A model generated the notes under the pieces. The model was not told the origin of the DNA and did not search any database. It saw only the letters and a list, made by a program, of their open reading frames with translations. Shown piece after piece: positions 43,233 to 52,233 of a stretch of DNA of 64,000 nucleotides. Within the stretch, counting starts at the first letter, position 1. Each line of letters begins with the position of its first letter. The stretch comes from an uncultured bacterium (lineage in GTDB: Bacteria; Bacillota; Clostridia; Oscillospirales; Oscillospiraceae), in contig CATKXO010000006.1 of the NCBI GenBank assembly GCA_949840775.1, forward strand, positions 1-64,000. The letters are read 5' to 3'. Position numbers and translations under genes: made by a program.

Positions 43233-46079
43233 TCAATGGAAGATACCGGTGATGGCCCTCCAGAAGTCCTGGAACATCTGGGCCACCCGCTGCCAGAAGG
43301 TGGTCTTTGCCGGAGCGGCGGCGGCCAGCTGCTCCGCAGTGGGCTCCTCCACCTTGATCTCCTGGGTGCGGATGAGAATCTGCACGCTGGAGGGGGAGGG
43401 GTTGCGGCTGTCGGTGAGGGAGACCGCCTTCGCCTCCGCGTCCATAAGCAGGATGTTGTTGATGTCACCGGTGTACTCGTGCCAGGTGTCCTCGATGATG
43501 TTGTTGATGGTCAGCTTGGCCTGCTTCACGTCGCCGGTGGCCTCCATGGCCCTGGCGGTCTGCCGCAGGGTAGCGGCCAGGCCCCGGAGGGACTGCCGGG
43601 TGCCGGCGTCCAGCTGATTGCCGGAGGTCTTCATCAGCGCCTCGCTGTCGGCCAGCAGGACCTCCAGGTCCCGCAGGGTGGCCACGGCGGCGGTGGACAG
43701 GCTGCCCACATTGGCCACCCCCTCCTGGAGGGTGGGCTCGTACTCGTCGAGGAGCCGGCGCAGGGCGTCCACATCGTTTAAAATACTTCCCAGCTTCTCC
43801 GAGGACTGCCGCAGGGCGGCGGACAGGTCTTCGGCGCTGTCGATCAGGTCCACCAGGTCGTCCACGTCGTCGCACAGGTCGGCCAGCTCGCCCACCACCC
43901 GGCCGGTGGGACGGGTGATCCGGTTGATGGTGCTGTTCAGCTCGCTCTGGATGGCGTTGATTCGGTCGTTGGCCGCGCTCATGGCCTGGTCCAGCCCGCC
44001 CACGATCAGGTCCACCGCCGCGCCGCCCACGGTGTTGTCCTCACCGGAGCCGCCGGCCGGGGTGTTGGGAGCGGGAGCTGTGTCCCCAGCCGGGCTGCCG
44101 GCCCCTGCCGGGACGGTATCGCTGCCGCTGGAGGTATCCCCAGACCCGCTGGGGGAGCTGGAGCTGTCCGAACTGCCTGAGCCGGTGGACCCGCTGGAGC
44201 TGTCCGGGCTGCTGGAGCCGGTGGACCCGGCGGAGCTATCCGAACTGCTGGAGCCGGTGGACCCGGCGGAGCTGTCCGAGCCACCCGAACTGCCGGAGTC
44301 TCCGGTACTTTCGCCGTCCAGATCACCGGATTCCTCCGGAATCATTTCCGCCGGGGCTTCCTCCTGGCTGCCGGCGGGCTCGGAGCCGGGGGCCTCCGGT
44401 GCCACGTCCTCTGCCGGGGCGGATGACCCGTCATCCTGAGTGTCGGCTTCCGGTGCGGACTCCAGGGCAGGCTCTTCCGCATGGCCGCTGGCGGCGGGGG
44501 CCGGCTTGACGATGGTCCACAGGTCATTCATCTGCTTGGCCTGCTCCGCCCGGTCCTTGTCGGACATGCCGGGGTTCTGCTGCTTCAGCAGCGTGTCGCA
44601 GAACTGCTGGAAACCCAGCTGATCCTTGGCCGCGAACATGGCGTCGGTCTGCTGCTTGGCCCCCTGGGCCAGCTGCCACTCTGAAAGCTTACCCATGGCC
44701 TCTGCCTGGTCCTGAGTCAGCCCGGCCAGGCTTTTCAGGCCGGCCACGATCTCCGGATCTTTTCCCTGGAGCTCCAGCATCTTGCCCATAAACTCGATCT
44801 GGTTGGTCTCCCCGTAGGCGCTGCCCACCTGCTTGGTTTTTTCCACGCTCTCCTTCAGCTTGGGCGTATTCCGGTCGCCGCTGGAGCTGCCGCCGATGTA
44901 GCTGTCCCCCAGTGCCCGCTGGAGGGAGCGCAGGCTGCTCTTCATGTCGGCTAGGCCCCGGACCACCTGCCGCACATCGCTGGAGCCGTCCTCCAGCCCT
45001 TTCAGGGCCTTCTCCAGGCTGTCCAGCTGGGTCTGGAGGGACACCGCCGTGTCCGTCATATTCCCCAGCACCGCCTTGGAGCTGGTGATGGTCTGGCTGA
45101 GGACCATTGCCCGCTGCTCCACCGGCTCCAGCAGGTCGGCAATGGAGGTCAGGTCGCCCCGCAGGACGCCGGCGTCGCTGTAGAGCTGACCCTTCCCCTT
45201 GGAGATGGTGCCCCGGGCGATGTCCAACTGGTCCAGCCCCTCGGCGGAGGCGTACAGGCCGTCCTGGACATTGTACATGGCGTCCAGCAGGGCGTCCAGG
45301 CTGCCGGAGAGGGCCTGGTAGTCCTCCTCCAGGTCGTCCTTCCGCTGGCTCAGCTTGGCAATCTCCTCCAGCTGGGCCAGGGTGGCGGGGACCATCAGAA
45401 TGGTCAGCCCGCTAAAGGAGAAATCATTGCTGCCGACCCGGATGGTAAAGTGCTGCTCCTCCCCGGGCAGGCACATAAACAGTACGGTGCGCAGGTTGCC
45501 CACCAGCTGCACCTGGGCGCCCTGGGCCTCCAGAGACAGGATGTCGTCCTGATTGAACATGGCCATGGCCTCCAGGGTGTAGTTATACCGGGCGTAGCTG
45601 CTGGCCCGGGGGTTGGGGACGATATCCAGCAGAATCTCCACCACCCCCTGCTTCCCGGCCAGGTCCTCCGCCCTGGCGGGCACGCCGTTCAGGGTGTACC
45701 GCAGGGTGATGGTCCAGGGCAGGTCCTGGAAGGGCCGGGCGGTTTTGCCCTCGAAGTAGAAGTGCTCCGGCGTCTGGCCGAACTGGAACTGCGTCACCCC
45801 GGAGGCGGTGCTGACAGGGGTACTGTCAGTGAGATTTACCACCTGATCGTAGTCGCCGTAGTCGGTGAGGGAGGAGGCGCCGTTAAGGGCGTAGCTCTTT
45901 ACGACGCTGCCCTCCTGTAAATTCCCGTAGTAGTCCAGCGTGGCGTAGTAGGCCTCGTCATAGGTGGGCGTCACGCCGCTGCCAATGGGCGCGGCGGAGG
46001 CCGGCACAGCGGCGGTTGCCCCCATGAGCACCGCCATCGACAGGGCGAGGATGCGCACAGATAATTTTTGTCGGGTCAT
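43233..46079 (-). CDS. large exported coiled-coil partner of the MMPL transporter
   Basis: A 948-residue protein with signal peptide ending PASA (about residue 29). The first part (about 30-225) is beta-rich and predicted extracellular, with ITLRYTLNGVPA. Then come two helical stretches (about 230-400 and 680-880) with regular leucine spacing. Between them, at about 590-650, is a low-complexity linker of roughly four 12-residue units of the SSDSSAGSTG kind. The C-terminus reads FWQRVAQMFQDFW, an amphipathic end. It is first in a two-gene operon with the MMPL transporter and is likely its accessory subunit; no named family is recognised. Confidence 0.7.
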   Translation of the reverse strand: MTRQKLSVRILALSMAVLMGATAAVPASAAPIGSGVTPTYDEAYYATLDYYGNLQEGSVVKSYALNGASSLTDYGDYDQVVNLTDSTPVSTASGVTQFQFGQTPEHFYFEGKTARPFQDLPWTITLRYTLNGVPARAEDLAGKQGVVEILLDIVPNPRASSYARYNYTLEAMAMFNQDDILSLEAQGAQVQLVGNLRTVLFMCLPGEEQHFTIRVGSNDFSFSGLTILMVPATLAQLEEIAKLSQRKDDLEEDYQALSGSLDALLDAMYNVQDGLYASAEGLDQLDIARGTISKGKGQLYSDAGVLRGDLTSIADLLEPVEQRAMVLSQTITSSKAVLGNMTDTAVSLQTQLDSLEKALKGLEDGSSDVRQVVRGLADMKSSLRSLQRALGDSYIGGSSSGDRNTPKLKESVEKTKQVGSAYGETNQIEFMGKMLELQGKDPEIVAGLKSLAGLTQDQAEAMGKLSEWQLAQGAKQQTDAMFAAKDQLGFQQFCDTLLKQQNPGMSDKDRAEQAKQMNDLWTIVKPAPAASGHAEEPALESAPEADTQDDGSSAPAEDVAPEAPGSEPAGSQEEAPAEMIPEESGDLDGESTGDSGSSGGSDSSAGSTGSSSSDSSAGSTGSSSPDSSSGSTGSGSSDSSSSPSGSGDTSSGSDTVPAGAGSPAGDTAPAPNTPAGGSGEDNTVGGAAVDLIVGGLDQAMSAANDRINAIQSELNSTINRITRPTGRVVGELADLCDDVDDLVDLIDSAEDLSAALRQSSEKLGSILNDVDALRRLLDEYEPTLQEGVANVGSLSTAAVATLRDLEVLLADSEALMKTSGNQLDAGTRQSLRGLAATLRQTARAMEATGDVKQAKLTINNIIEDTWHEYTGDINNILLMDAEAKAVSLTDSRNPSPSSVQILIRTQEIKVEEPTAEQLAAAAPAKTTFWQRVAQMFQDFWRAITGIFH

Positions 46080-46096
46080 AGCTCATTACCTCCACT

Positions 46097-46179
46097 TATA
46101 ATCAACTGTTGTTATTTATCGGAAATCTGTTGACTTCTGAATTTAAGTCGATTATAATAAAGGCAGTTGATTTGGTCAA
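46097..46179. promoter_or_regulatory. overlapping divergent promoters with TetR-type operator candidates
   Basis: Rightward: TTGACT at 46130-46135, 17 bases, TATAAT at 46153-46158. Leftward: TTGACC (46179-46174), 17 bases, TATAAT (46156-46151). The two -10 elements overlap. AATCAACTG at 46100-46108 is repeated inverted as CAGTTGATT at 46163-46171, and TTATAATCAACT nearly matches inverted AGTCGATTATAA. Confidence 0.8.
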
Positions 46180-46226
46180 TAGACAAATGCGGGCGAATGT
46201 CTAACTCGTCCCAAGGAGGTATCGCA

Positions 46227-46820
46227 ATGCTGAAAAATCCGGAGGACCGCCGGGCGCGCCGGTCCCGCAAGCTGCTGAAAGAGAGTCTGCTGGAGCTGAT
46301 GAAGGAAAAATCCTTCTCCGAAATCTCAGTCCGTGACATTGCCGACGCGGCGGACATGAACCGGGGGACCTTCTACCTCCACTACTCGGGCACCGCCGAG
46401 CTGCTGAAAAGCATCGAGGCGGACCTGTTGGAGGAGCTCCAGGCCCTCATCGACGCCCACATCCAGGAGACAGTGGCCGGCGGCACTGTCCGCCCGGTGC
46501 TGGAGCCCCTGCTGGACTTCGCCGTCAGCCACCGGGAGGTCTGTGCCGTCCTCTTTGCCAGCAGCGAGGCCAGCGGCTTTATCCAGTCCCTCCAGGAGCT
46601 GATCTGCCGCAGCGGCGCCTCGCTGGTGGATCGCTGGTACAGCCCCAAGGACAGCGGCCAGACGGTCTACTACCTGAGCTTTCTGACCTGGGGGGCGATC
46701 GGGCTTTTAAAGGAGTGGTTTACCCAGGACATGGCCATGCCCCGGGAGGAGCTGCTGGCCGCCGCCCAGCGCATGGCCGACGGCTCCGCTGCGGAGCTGT
46801 TTTCCCCGGCGGAACGGTGA
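46227..46820 (+). CDS. TetR-family regulator of the MMPL operon
   Basis: A 197-residue regulator with helix-turn-helix at about 15-60 (EISVRDIADAADMNRGTFYLHY, split by the turn) and a helical ligand domain. It is divergent from the exported-protein/MMPL operon, with overlapping promoters, the classic layout of TetR repressors that control an exporter. AAGGAGG selects ATG 46227. Confidence 0.9.
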   Translation: MLKNPEDRRARRSRKLLKESLLELMKEKSFSEISVRDIADAADMNRGTFYLHYSGTAELLKSIEADLLEELQALIDAHIQETVAGGTVRPVLEPLLDFAVSHREVCAVLFASSEASGFIQSLQELICRSGASLVDRWYSPKDSGQTVYYLSFLTWGAIGLLKEWFTQDMAMPREELLAAAQRMADGSAAELFSPAER

Positions 46821-46822
46821 GT

Positions 46823-46860
46823 AAAAAGGAAACGCCCCTGTTGGGACGTTTCCTTTTACT
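46823..46860. terminator. bidirectional terminator
   Basis: AAAAGGAAACG / CGTTTCCTTTT with CCCC / GGGA inside, serving the TetR gene and the convergent methyltransferase gene. Confidence 0.88.
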
Positions 46861-46887
46861 ATAATATAAGGAGGAGCGCGGGGTTCC

Positions 46888-47508
46888 TTATGCCTCGATT
46901 GTCAGTCCCGGCCTCCCCTGACGTACCGCCTCCACCAGCAGCAGGGAGGGGGGATGGGTCGGGCTGTGGGAGACCAGCTTGAGGCGCTTGGGCTCCAGCC
47001 GGTGCCCCCGGAGGGCGCAGATCACATCCGCCAGCCGCTCCGGGCGGTGGCACAGGGCGAAGCGCCCCCCGTTTTTTACCAGCCGGGACGCGGCGGCGCA
47101 CAGCTCCTCCAGCGTGCAGCACGCCTCGCTCCGAGCCGGTCCGCCGCTCGTCCCGGAGCCCACGGGGAAGTAGGGCGGATTGGACACCACCAGATCAAAG
47201 CCCCCGGCGGGGAGGGGGACGGCCCGCAAATCCCCGGCGGCAATCTCCCCCGCCAGGCCGTTGGCCGCCAGGTTTTCCCGGGCAATTTGGGCGGACAGGG
47301 GATCGATCTCCACCCCGGTAAGGGCCAGCCCATCCGCTCTCCGGGCCAGCAGCAAAAGCAGCGCCCCGCTGCCCGTCCCCAGGTCGCACACCCGCCAGCC
47401 CGGTTTGAGCGTGGCAAACTCCCCCAGGGCCAGGGCGTCGCCTCCCAGGGGGAACACGCCCTCCTCCCAGGACAGGGAGTAGGGCCCCAGTTGTTCGGTC
47501 TTTTTCAT
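46888..47508 (-). CDS. TrmN6-like tRNA (adenine-N6) methyltransferase
   Basis: A 206-residue class I methyltransferase of the YabB/YfiC group, which methylates A37 of tRNA-Val in E. coli. The SAM site is CDLGTGSGALLLLLA (about 41-55), the acidic residue lies in GVEIDPLSAQIA, and the catalytic NPPY is in VVSNPPYFPVG (about 108-118). The yabB gene is next to rsmI in many Bacillota; here the two are adjacent but divergent. Confidence 0.88.
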   Translation of the reverse strand: MKKTEQLGPYSLSWEEGVFPLGGDALALGEFATLKPGWRVCDLGTGSGALLLLLARRADGLALTGVEIDPLSAQIARENLAANGLAGEIAAGDLRAVPLPAGGFDLVVSNPPYFPVGSGTSGGPARSEACCTLEELCAAASRLVKNGGRFALCHRPERLADVICALRGHRLEPKRLKLVSHSPTHPPSLLLVEAVRQGRPGLTIEA

Positions 47509-47564
47509 GGCGGTTACCTCTTAAAGAAATCGTTAAGAAAAGGATACCATAATTTCTGCGGTTG

Positions 47565-47573
47565 TGCTATAAT
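47565..47573 (+). promoter_or_regulatory. extended -10 promoter of rsmI
   Basis: TGCTATAAT (TG-n-TATAAT) at 47565-47573. No good -35 is visible. Confidence 0.6.
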
Positions 47574-47609
47574 GTCCCAAGAAAGAATTTCGTCCGGGAG
47601 GTGAAGCGC

Positions 47610-48440
47610 ATGAGCGGCACGCTCTATCTGGTCCCAACCCCCATCGGCAACCTGGGGGACATCTCCCGGCGAATTGTGGAGACCCTGGAGCAGGCGGACT
47701 TTATCGCCGCCGAGGACACACGGGTGACGGTGAAGCTGCTCAACCATCTGGGGCTCAAAAAGCCCATGGTCACCTACCACCGCCACAATACCGGCTGGGG
47801 GGGACAGGCGGTTCTGGACCGCCTCCAGGCCGGGGAGAACTGCGCCCTTGTCACCGACGCGGGTACGCCGGCCATCTCCGACCCCGGTGAGGAGTTGGTG
47901 GCCCGGTGCGCCGCCGTAGGCGTCCCGGTTTGCGCCATCCCCGGCCCCTGTGCCCTGGTGACGGCCCTGGCCGTCTCCGGCCAGCCCACCGGCCGCTTTA
48001 CCTTCGAGGGCTTTCTGGCCATGAACAAAAAGAACCGCCGGGCCCACCTGGACGCCCTCCGGGGGGAGGAGCGGACCATGATCTTCTACGAGGCCCCCCA
48101 CAAACTGGCCGCCACCCTCCGGGATTTGGCGGAGGTCTTCGGCCCAGACCGGCCCGTGTCCCTGTGCCGGGAGCTGACCAAGCTCCACGAGGAGGTCCGC
48201 CGCACCACTCTGGGCCAGGCCTCCGCCTGGTATCAGGAGAACGACCCCAAGGGGGAATTTGTGCTGGTGGTCCGGGGGGCGGAGCCCGCCGGAGAGGCGG
48301 AGGCCACCCTGGAGGACGGCCTGGCCCTGGTGGACAGGCTCCGGGGGGAGGGCCTGTCCCTCCGGGACGCGGTCAAGCGGGCCGCCAAGGAGCTGGGGTT
48401 GTCGAGAAATCAGCTGTACGACGCGGCGGTAAATTTATAG
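47610..48440 (+). CDS. rsmI: 16S rRNA (cytidine-1402-2'-O)-methyltransferase
   Basis: A 276-residue tetrapyrrole-methylase-fold enzyme that modifies C1402 in the decoding centre. Family motifs: LYLVPTPIGNLGDIS near the start, AAEDTRVT, LVTDAGTPAISDPGEEL and FYEAPHKL. GGGAGGTG sets ATG 47610. The stop codon TAG is the first part of an R1 repeat (TAGGGGCC), so the repeat has probably altered the C-terminus. Confidence 0.95.
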   Translation: MSGTLYLVPTPIGNLGDISRRIVETLEQADFIAAEDTRVTVKLLNHLGLKKPMVTYHRHNTGWGGQAVLDRLQAGENCALVTDAGTPAISDPGEELVARCAAVGVPVCAIPGPCALVTALAVSGQPTGRFTFEGFLAMNKKNRRAHLDALRGEERTMIFYEAPHKLAATLRDLAEVFGPDRPVSLCRELTKLHEEVRRTTLGQASAWYQENDPKGEFVLVVRGAEPAGEAEATLEDGLALVDRLRGEGLSLRDAVKRAAKELGLSRNQLYDAAVNL

Positions 48441-48518
48441 GGGCCGCCGCCTTCGGCGGGCTCCACATAAAAAGGCGGATTTTTGCGGGATGTGGGACCC
48501 GCCCCCCTGGGCGGGTCG
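48438..48518. repeat. R1 repeat, mixed subtype, touching the rsmI stop
   Basis: Starts TAGGGGCCGCCGCC with a CTTCGGCGGG arm. It has a second arm of the TGTGGGACCCGCCCCCCTGG type, so each end belongs to a different subtype. Confidence 0.85.
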
Positions 48519-48595
48519 TTTCATAAAACCCCGTACCCATTTCCCAAAAAGTGGATAGAATATAGAGAGAAACCTTAGAAACGAGGTGCTGTCCC

Positions 48596-49969
48596 ATGAA
48601 CCGAAACATTGAGGACTATATCCGGCCGGGCAAACACGCCCATCTGGTGGGAATCGGCGGGGTGTCCATGGCCCCCCTGGCCGAGGTGCTGAAGGGCAAA
48701 GGGGTGGAAATCACCGGCTCCGACATGCGGGAGAGCGACACGGTGGCCCATCTCCGCTCCCTGGGCATCCCGGTGACCATCGGCCACCTGCCCCAGAGCG
48801 TGGAGGGGGCGGGCTGCGTCATCCGCACCGCCGCCGTCCACGACAGCAACCCGGAGATTGCCGCCGCTCTGGCCGCGGGCATCCCCGTCTTTGAGCGGGC
48901 CCAGGCCTGGGGGGCCATCATGGGCCACTACAAGAACGCCCTGTGCGTGGCGGGCACCCACGGCAAGACCACCACAACCTCTATGTGCACCCACATCTTC
49001 CTGGCCGCCGGCCGGGACCCCTCCGTCATGGTGGGGGGCACCCTGCCAATCCTGGGCTGCGGCCACCGGGTGGGCCGCGGGGACACCATCATCGCGGAGT
49101 CCTGCGAATACTGCAACTCCTTCCTGTCCTTCGCCCCCACGGTGGCGGTGATTCTCAACGTGGAGGAGGACCACCTGGACTTCTTCAAGGACCTGGAGGA
49201 CATCAAGGCATCCTTCCGCCGCTTTGCGGAGCTGGTGCCCCCCGGCGGCAGTGTCATCGTCAACAACGACAACGCCGGGGCCCGGAGCGTGGCCGCCGGC
49301 CTGGCCCCCTTCACCTTCGGTCTGGAGGAGGGGGCGGAGTGTACCGCCGCAAACCTCACCTGGGACCGGGGCCTGCCCGCCTTCGACATTCTGGTCCGCG
49401 GGAAGCAATACGCCCGCGTGACTCTGCGGGTGGGCGGGGTCCACAACGTTTCCAACGCCCTGGCCGCCGCCTCTGCCGCCTATGTGCTGGGGGTGCCGGG
49501 GAGCGCCGTGGAGGAGGGCCTGAACGCCTTTACCGGTGCCGGCCGCCGGTTTGAAAAGAAAGGCGTGTTCAACGGCGCCGATGTCTACGACGACTATGCC
49601 CACCACCCGGACGAGCTGCGGGCCCTCCTCACCATGGCCGGGACCCTGGGCTACAAGCGGGTGATCTGCGCCTTCCAGCCCCACACCTACACCCGCACCG
49701 CCGCCTTTTTCGATCAGTTTGTAGAGGTGCTGAAGCTGGCCGACGTGGCTGTGCTGGCGGAAATCTACGCCGCCCGGGAGCAGAATGACCTGGGCATCTC
49801 CTCCCTGGACCTGGCCCGGAAGATTCCCGGCGCAGTCTATTGTCCCCATTTGGAGGGGGTCACCGCCCAGCTGGCGGACATGGCCCGGCCCGGAGACCTG
49901 ATCCTCACCGTGGGGGCGGGGGATATCTATCTGGCGGGGGAGGCCCTGGTGAAGGACATTGGCCGGTAA
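48596..49969 (+). CDS. murC: UDP-N-acetylmuramate--L-alanine ligase
   Basis: Adds L-alanine to UDP-MurNAc, the first amino acid of the peptidoglycan stem. It is 457 residues, standard for MurC. The UMP-binding HLVGIGGVSMAPLAE lies at 15-29 (GIGGxxM form), the ATP loop GTHGKTTTT at 120-128, then NVEEDHLDFF and DDYAHHPDEL. It is monocistronic, with GAGGTGC before the ATG. Confidence 0.95.
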   Translation: MNRNIEDYIRPGKHAHLVGIGGVSMAPLAEVLKGKGVEITGSDMRESDTVAHLRSLGIPVTIGHLPQSVEGAGCVIRTAAVHDSNPEIAAALAAGIPVFERAQAWGAIMGHYKNALCVAGTHGKTTTTSMCTHIFLAAGRDPSVMVGGTLPILGCGHRVGRGDTIIAESCEYCNSFLSFAPTVAVILNVEEDHLDFFKDLEDIKASFRRFAELVPPGGSVIVNNDNAGARSVAAGLAPFTFGLEEGAECTAANLTWDRGLPAFDILVRGKQYARVTLRVGGVHNVSNALAAASAAYVLGVPGSAVEEGLNAFTGAGRRFEKKGVFNGADVYDDYAHHPDELRALLTMAGTLGYKRVICAFQPHTYTRTAAFFDQFVEVLKLADVAVLAEIYAAREQNDLGISSLDLARKIPGAVYCPHLEGVTAQLADMARPGDLILTVGAGDIYLAGEALVKDIGR

Positions 49970-49985
49970 AATTTTGCGCTCCATA

Positions 49986-50015
49986 TTTACAAGAAATACC
50001 GGAAAATGTTAAAAT
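49986..50015 (+). promoter_or_regulatory. promoter of the diguanylate cyclase gene
   Basis: TTTACA at 49986-49991, an 18-base spacer and TAAAAT at 50010-50015. Confidence 0.6.
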
Positions 50016-50051
50016 AGAAAAAACCTCTGACTTGGAGAGGAGGGAGCGCGC

Positions 50052-51848
50052 ATGTCGGCGCAAAAAAAGAAGAATGTTACCCACTTGGCGGTGCTGTTTA
50101 CGATATGCGGCGTGTTCCTGCTGCTGATTGCCGTAGGAGGGCTGGTTTTCCGCTGCCGCGCGCTGGAGCTTCGCCTGGAGGATATGTTTATTGAGAGCAT
50201 GACCTCGCACACCCTGGAGAGCGGCGAGAAGGCCAGGCTGCTTATTGATGACACCCAGGTTATGCTGGAGGACGCCGTTGAAATCCTTACGAAGGATGGC
50301 CGTTCGCTGGACAAGGGCTGGGCCAATCCGCTGCTGCAGTCGGTCAATCTGGGAGGGCACAGATTAGAGGTCGGTTATCTGGACCGGAATGACCTGGATT
50401 CCGCCGAGCCGGGCAGCGAGGAGCTACGGGTGTTTCAGCAGCTTCAGGAGGGGACCGGCGTGGTTGGCGGTGTGATCTCCGGCCAGGACGAGTTCTATTT
50501 TCTGGTGGTCCGTCCAGTGACGCAGGGCGGCGAGATCATAGGCGCGGTGCAGGCCAAGGTGAGCGCTGACCTGTTGTCCCGGCAGGGGCACGATTCAGTG
50601 CTGTTCCACAGCGTCCAGCGGGTGATTGCCGGGGACGACGGCCGCATTGTCTGCGGCAGCCTGGAGGAGAACAGGGGCCTGTCCCTGGAGGAGCTGGGCA
50701 GGCGGGACGGCCTGGACCAGAAGGAGCTGAAGGGCTTTACAGCCGCCTACCGGGCCGGGGAGACGGGCTCCTACCGCTATGAGGTCAGTGGGGGCCGGGG
50801 CTATGCCGCCTGGGCGCCGATTGGATATAACGATTGGCGCATCGTGCAGTTTTCTCATTCCCCCGACTTGCGGGTGGAGCGGTCCAGCGCGGTGCAGACG
50901 TTGATTGTGGTGGCAAGCCTGCTGGTGTGCGCCGGACTGGCCGCGCTGAACTGGTGGCAGAGGTCCAGACTGGCGGCGGAGAAGCTGCGCTACAGCACCC
51001 TGGCTGAATTTAAGGACACCCTGATTTTCGACTACGACTACCAGGATGACAGCCTGGAGTTTACGTCCAACGCCCTGGATACCCTGGAGCTGGACGACCT
51101 CCGGTTGGAGCATGTCACCGATATGACGAATGCTTTCCCCGTATTTCACCCGGACGACATGGACAACATCCGGCGGGCGCTTTGGAACACCGTGGACATG
51201 ATTCCAGACCAGATCGAGCACGACCGCATCCGCATGAAGAAGCGGGGGGGCGGCTACAGCTGGTACCGCAGTCAGTATAAGGCCGTGTTCAGCCAGGAGG
51301 GGAAGGCGGTCCGGCTTATCGGCACCCTGACGGATATCAGCGCCCAGATTGACCGGGAGATCGAGCTGCGCAACCAGGCCCAGCAGGACCCCCTCACCGG
51401 GGTGTACAACCGGGCGGGGGTCAAGCTGATTAATGCCCGGCTGGAGCAGATTTCCCGGGGCGTGCTGTTCATGCTGGACCTGGACGACTTCAAGTCGGTG
51501 AACGATACCTATGGCCACGCCGCCGGCGACCGTCTGCTGATGGCCATCGGCCGGGTGCTGCGGGAGACCTTCCGCGCCGACGACATTGTGGCCCGGGTGG
51601 GGGGCGACGAGTTTGTGGCATTCCTGTCCGGTTCAGACAACCGGGTAGCCGCAGAACAGAAGGGCCAGGAGCTGCTGGAGCGGGTGCGGGAGCTGCGGGT
51701 GGACGGGGTGAACGTCTCAGTCACCGTCAGCGTGGGCGCCGCCAGCGCCCCCGCCCTGGGCCGGACCTACGAGGCTCTGAGCCAAGCCGCGGACGAGGCC
51801 ATGTATCAGGTGAAGCACAGCGGAAAGGGCGGCTTTATCCTGCGGTAG
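50052..51848 (+). CDS. membrane-bound diguanylate cyclase with Cache-like and PAS domains
   Basis: A 598-residue signalling protein making cyclic di-GMP. A first transmembrane helix (about 13-35) is followed by a Cache-like extracellular sensor (about 36-280) and a second helix (about 285-303). A PAS domain (about 315-435) has FHPDDMDNIRRAL, and the GGDEF domain runs from about 445 to 598. The catalytic GGDEF motif is intact near residue 517, and the preceding DLDDFKSVND is typical. No EAL domain is present. The ligand is unknown; similar Cache domains bind amino acids or other small molecules. Confidence 0.92.
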   Translation: MSAQKKKNVTHLAVLFTICGVFLLLIAVGGLVFRCRALELRLEDMFIESMTSHTLESGEKARLLIDDTQVMLEDAVEILTKDGRSLDKGWANPLLQSVNLGGHRLEVGYLDRNDLDSAEPGSEELRVFQQLQEGTGVVGGVISGQDEFYFLVVRPVTQGGEIIGAVQAKVSADLLSRQGHDSVLFHSVQRVIAGDDGRIVCGSLEENRGLSLEELGRRDGLDQKELKGFTAAYRAGETGSYRYEVSGGRGYAAWAPIGYNDWRIVQFSHSPDLRVERSSAVQTLIVVASLLVCAGLAALNWWQRSRLAAEKLRYSTLAEFKDTLIFDYDYQDDSLEFTSNALDTLELDDLRLEHVTDMTNAFPVFHPDDMDNIRRALWNTVDMIPDQIEHDRIRMKKRGGGYSWYRSQYKAVFSQEGKAVRLIGTLTDISAQIDREIELRNQAQQDPLTGVYNRAGVKLINARLEQISRGVLFMLDLDDFKSVNDTYGHAAGDRLLMAIGRVLRETFRADDIVARVGGDEFVAFLSGSDNRVAAEQKGQELLERVRELRVDGVNVSVTVSVGAASAPALGRTYEALSQAADEAMYQVKHSGKGGFILR

Positions 51849-51849
51849 A

Positions 51850-51886
51850 AAAAACGCCTCTGGAGATGATCCAGAGGCGTTTTTCT
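51850..51886. terminator. bidirectional terminator
   Basis: AAAACGCCTCTGGA / TCCAGAGGCGTTTT with a five-base loop, between the cyclase and convergent thioredoxin genes. Confidence 0.92.
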
Positions 51887-52197
51887 CATAGATTCTGTTC
51901 CAGCACCTGAATAAAGGCGTCGGGAGGCATGACCCCTACCAGGCGGTCGATCTCCTTGCCGTCCTTGAAGAAGATGACGGTGGGGATGCCGCTGATCTGG
52001 AAGCTCATGGCCAGGTCCGGCTCCTCGTCGGTGTTCACCTTGCCGATGACGGCCCTGCCCTCATACTTCTCCGCCAGGCTCTCGATAACGGGCCCCAGCA
52101 TCTGGCAGGGACCGCACCACTCGGCCCAGAAGTCCACCATCATCAGCTTGCCCTCAGCCAGGGTCTTGTCAAAGGTCTCCTTGTTAAAATGAATCAT
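51886..52197 (-). CDS. trxA: thioredoxin
   Basis: A 103-residue thioredoxin with the active site WCGPC at 27-31, FWAE before it and the cis-proline loop GIPTVIFFKDGKE. It is the general dithiol reductant of the cytoplasm. It lies just downstream of a thioredoxin-reductase-like gene in the same direction, separated by an R1-type repeat, so the two probably form a redox pair. Confidence 0.95.
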   Translation of the reverse strand: MIHFNKETFDKTLAEGKLMMVDFWAEWCGPCQMLGPVIESLAEKYEGRAVIGKVNTDEEPDLAMSFQISGIPTVIFFKDGKEIDRLVGVMPPDAFIQVLEQNL

Positions 52198-52233
52198 TGC
52201 TCATTGCTCCTTTCTGTTTGTAAAATATTGTTC

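Noticed and set aside
41123-43252. A 709-codon + strand open frame
   Set aside because: Antisense to the MMPL transporter; low-complexity Gly/Asp/His/Val composition and no family features.
44100-44340. Tandem repeats resembling a CRISPR array or minisatellite
   Set aside because: The units are in frame, 36 bases, without unique spacers, and encode a Ser/Gly linker in a real gene.
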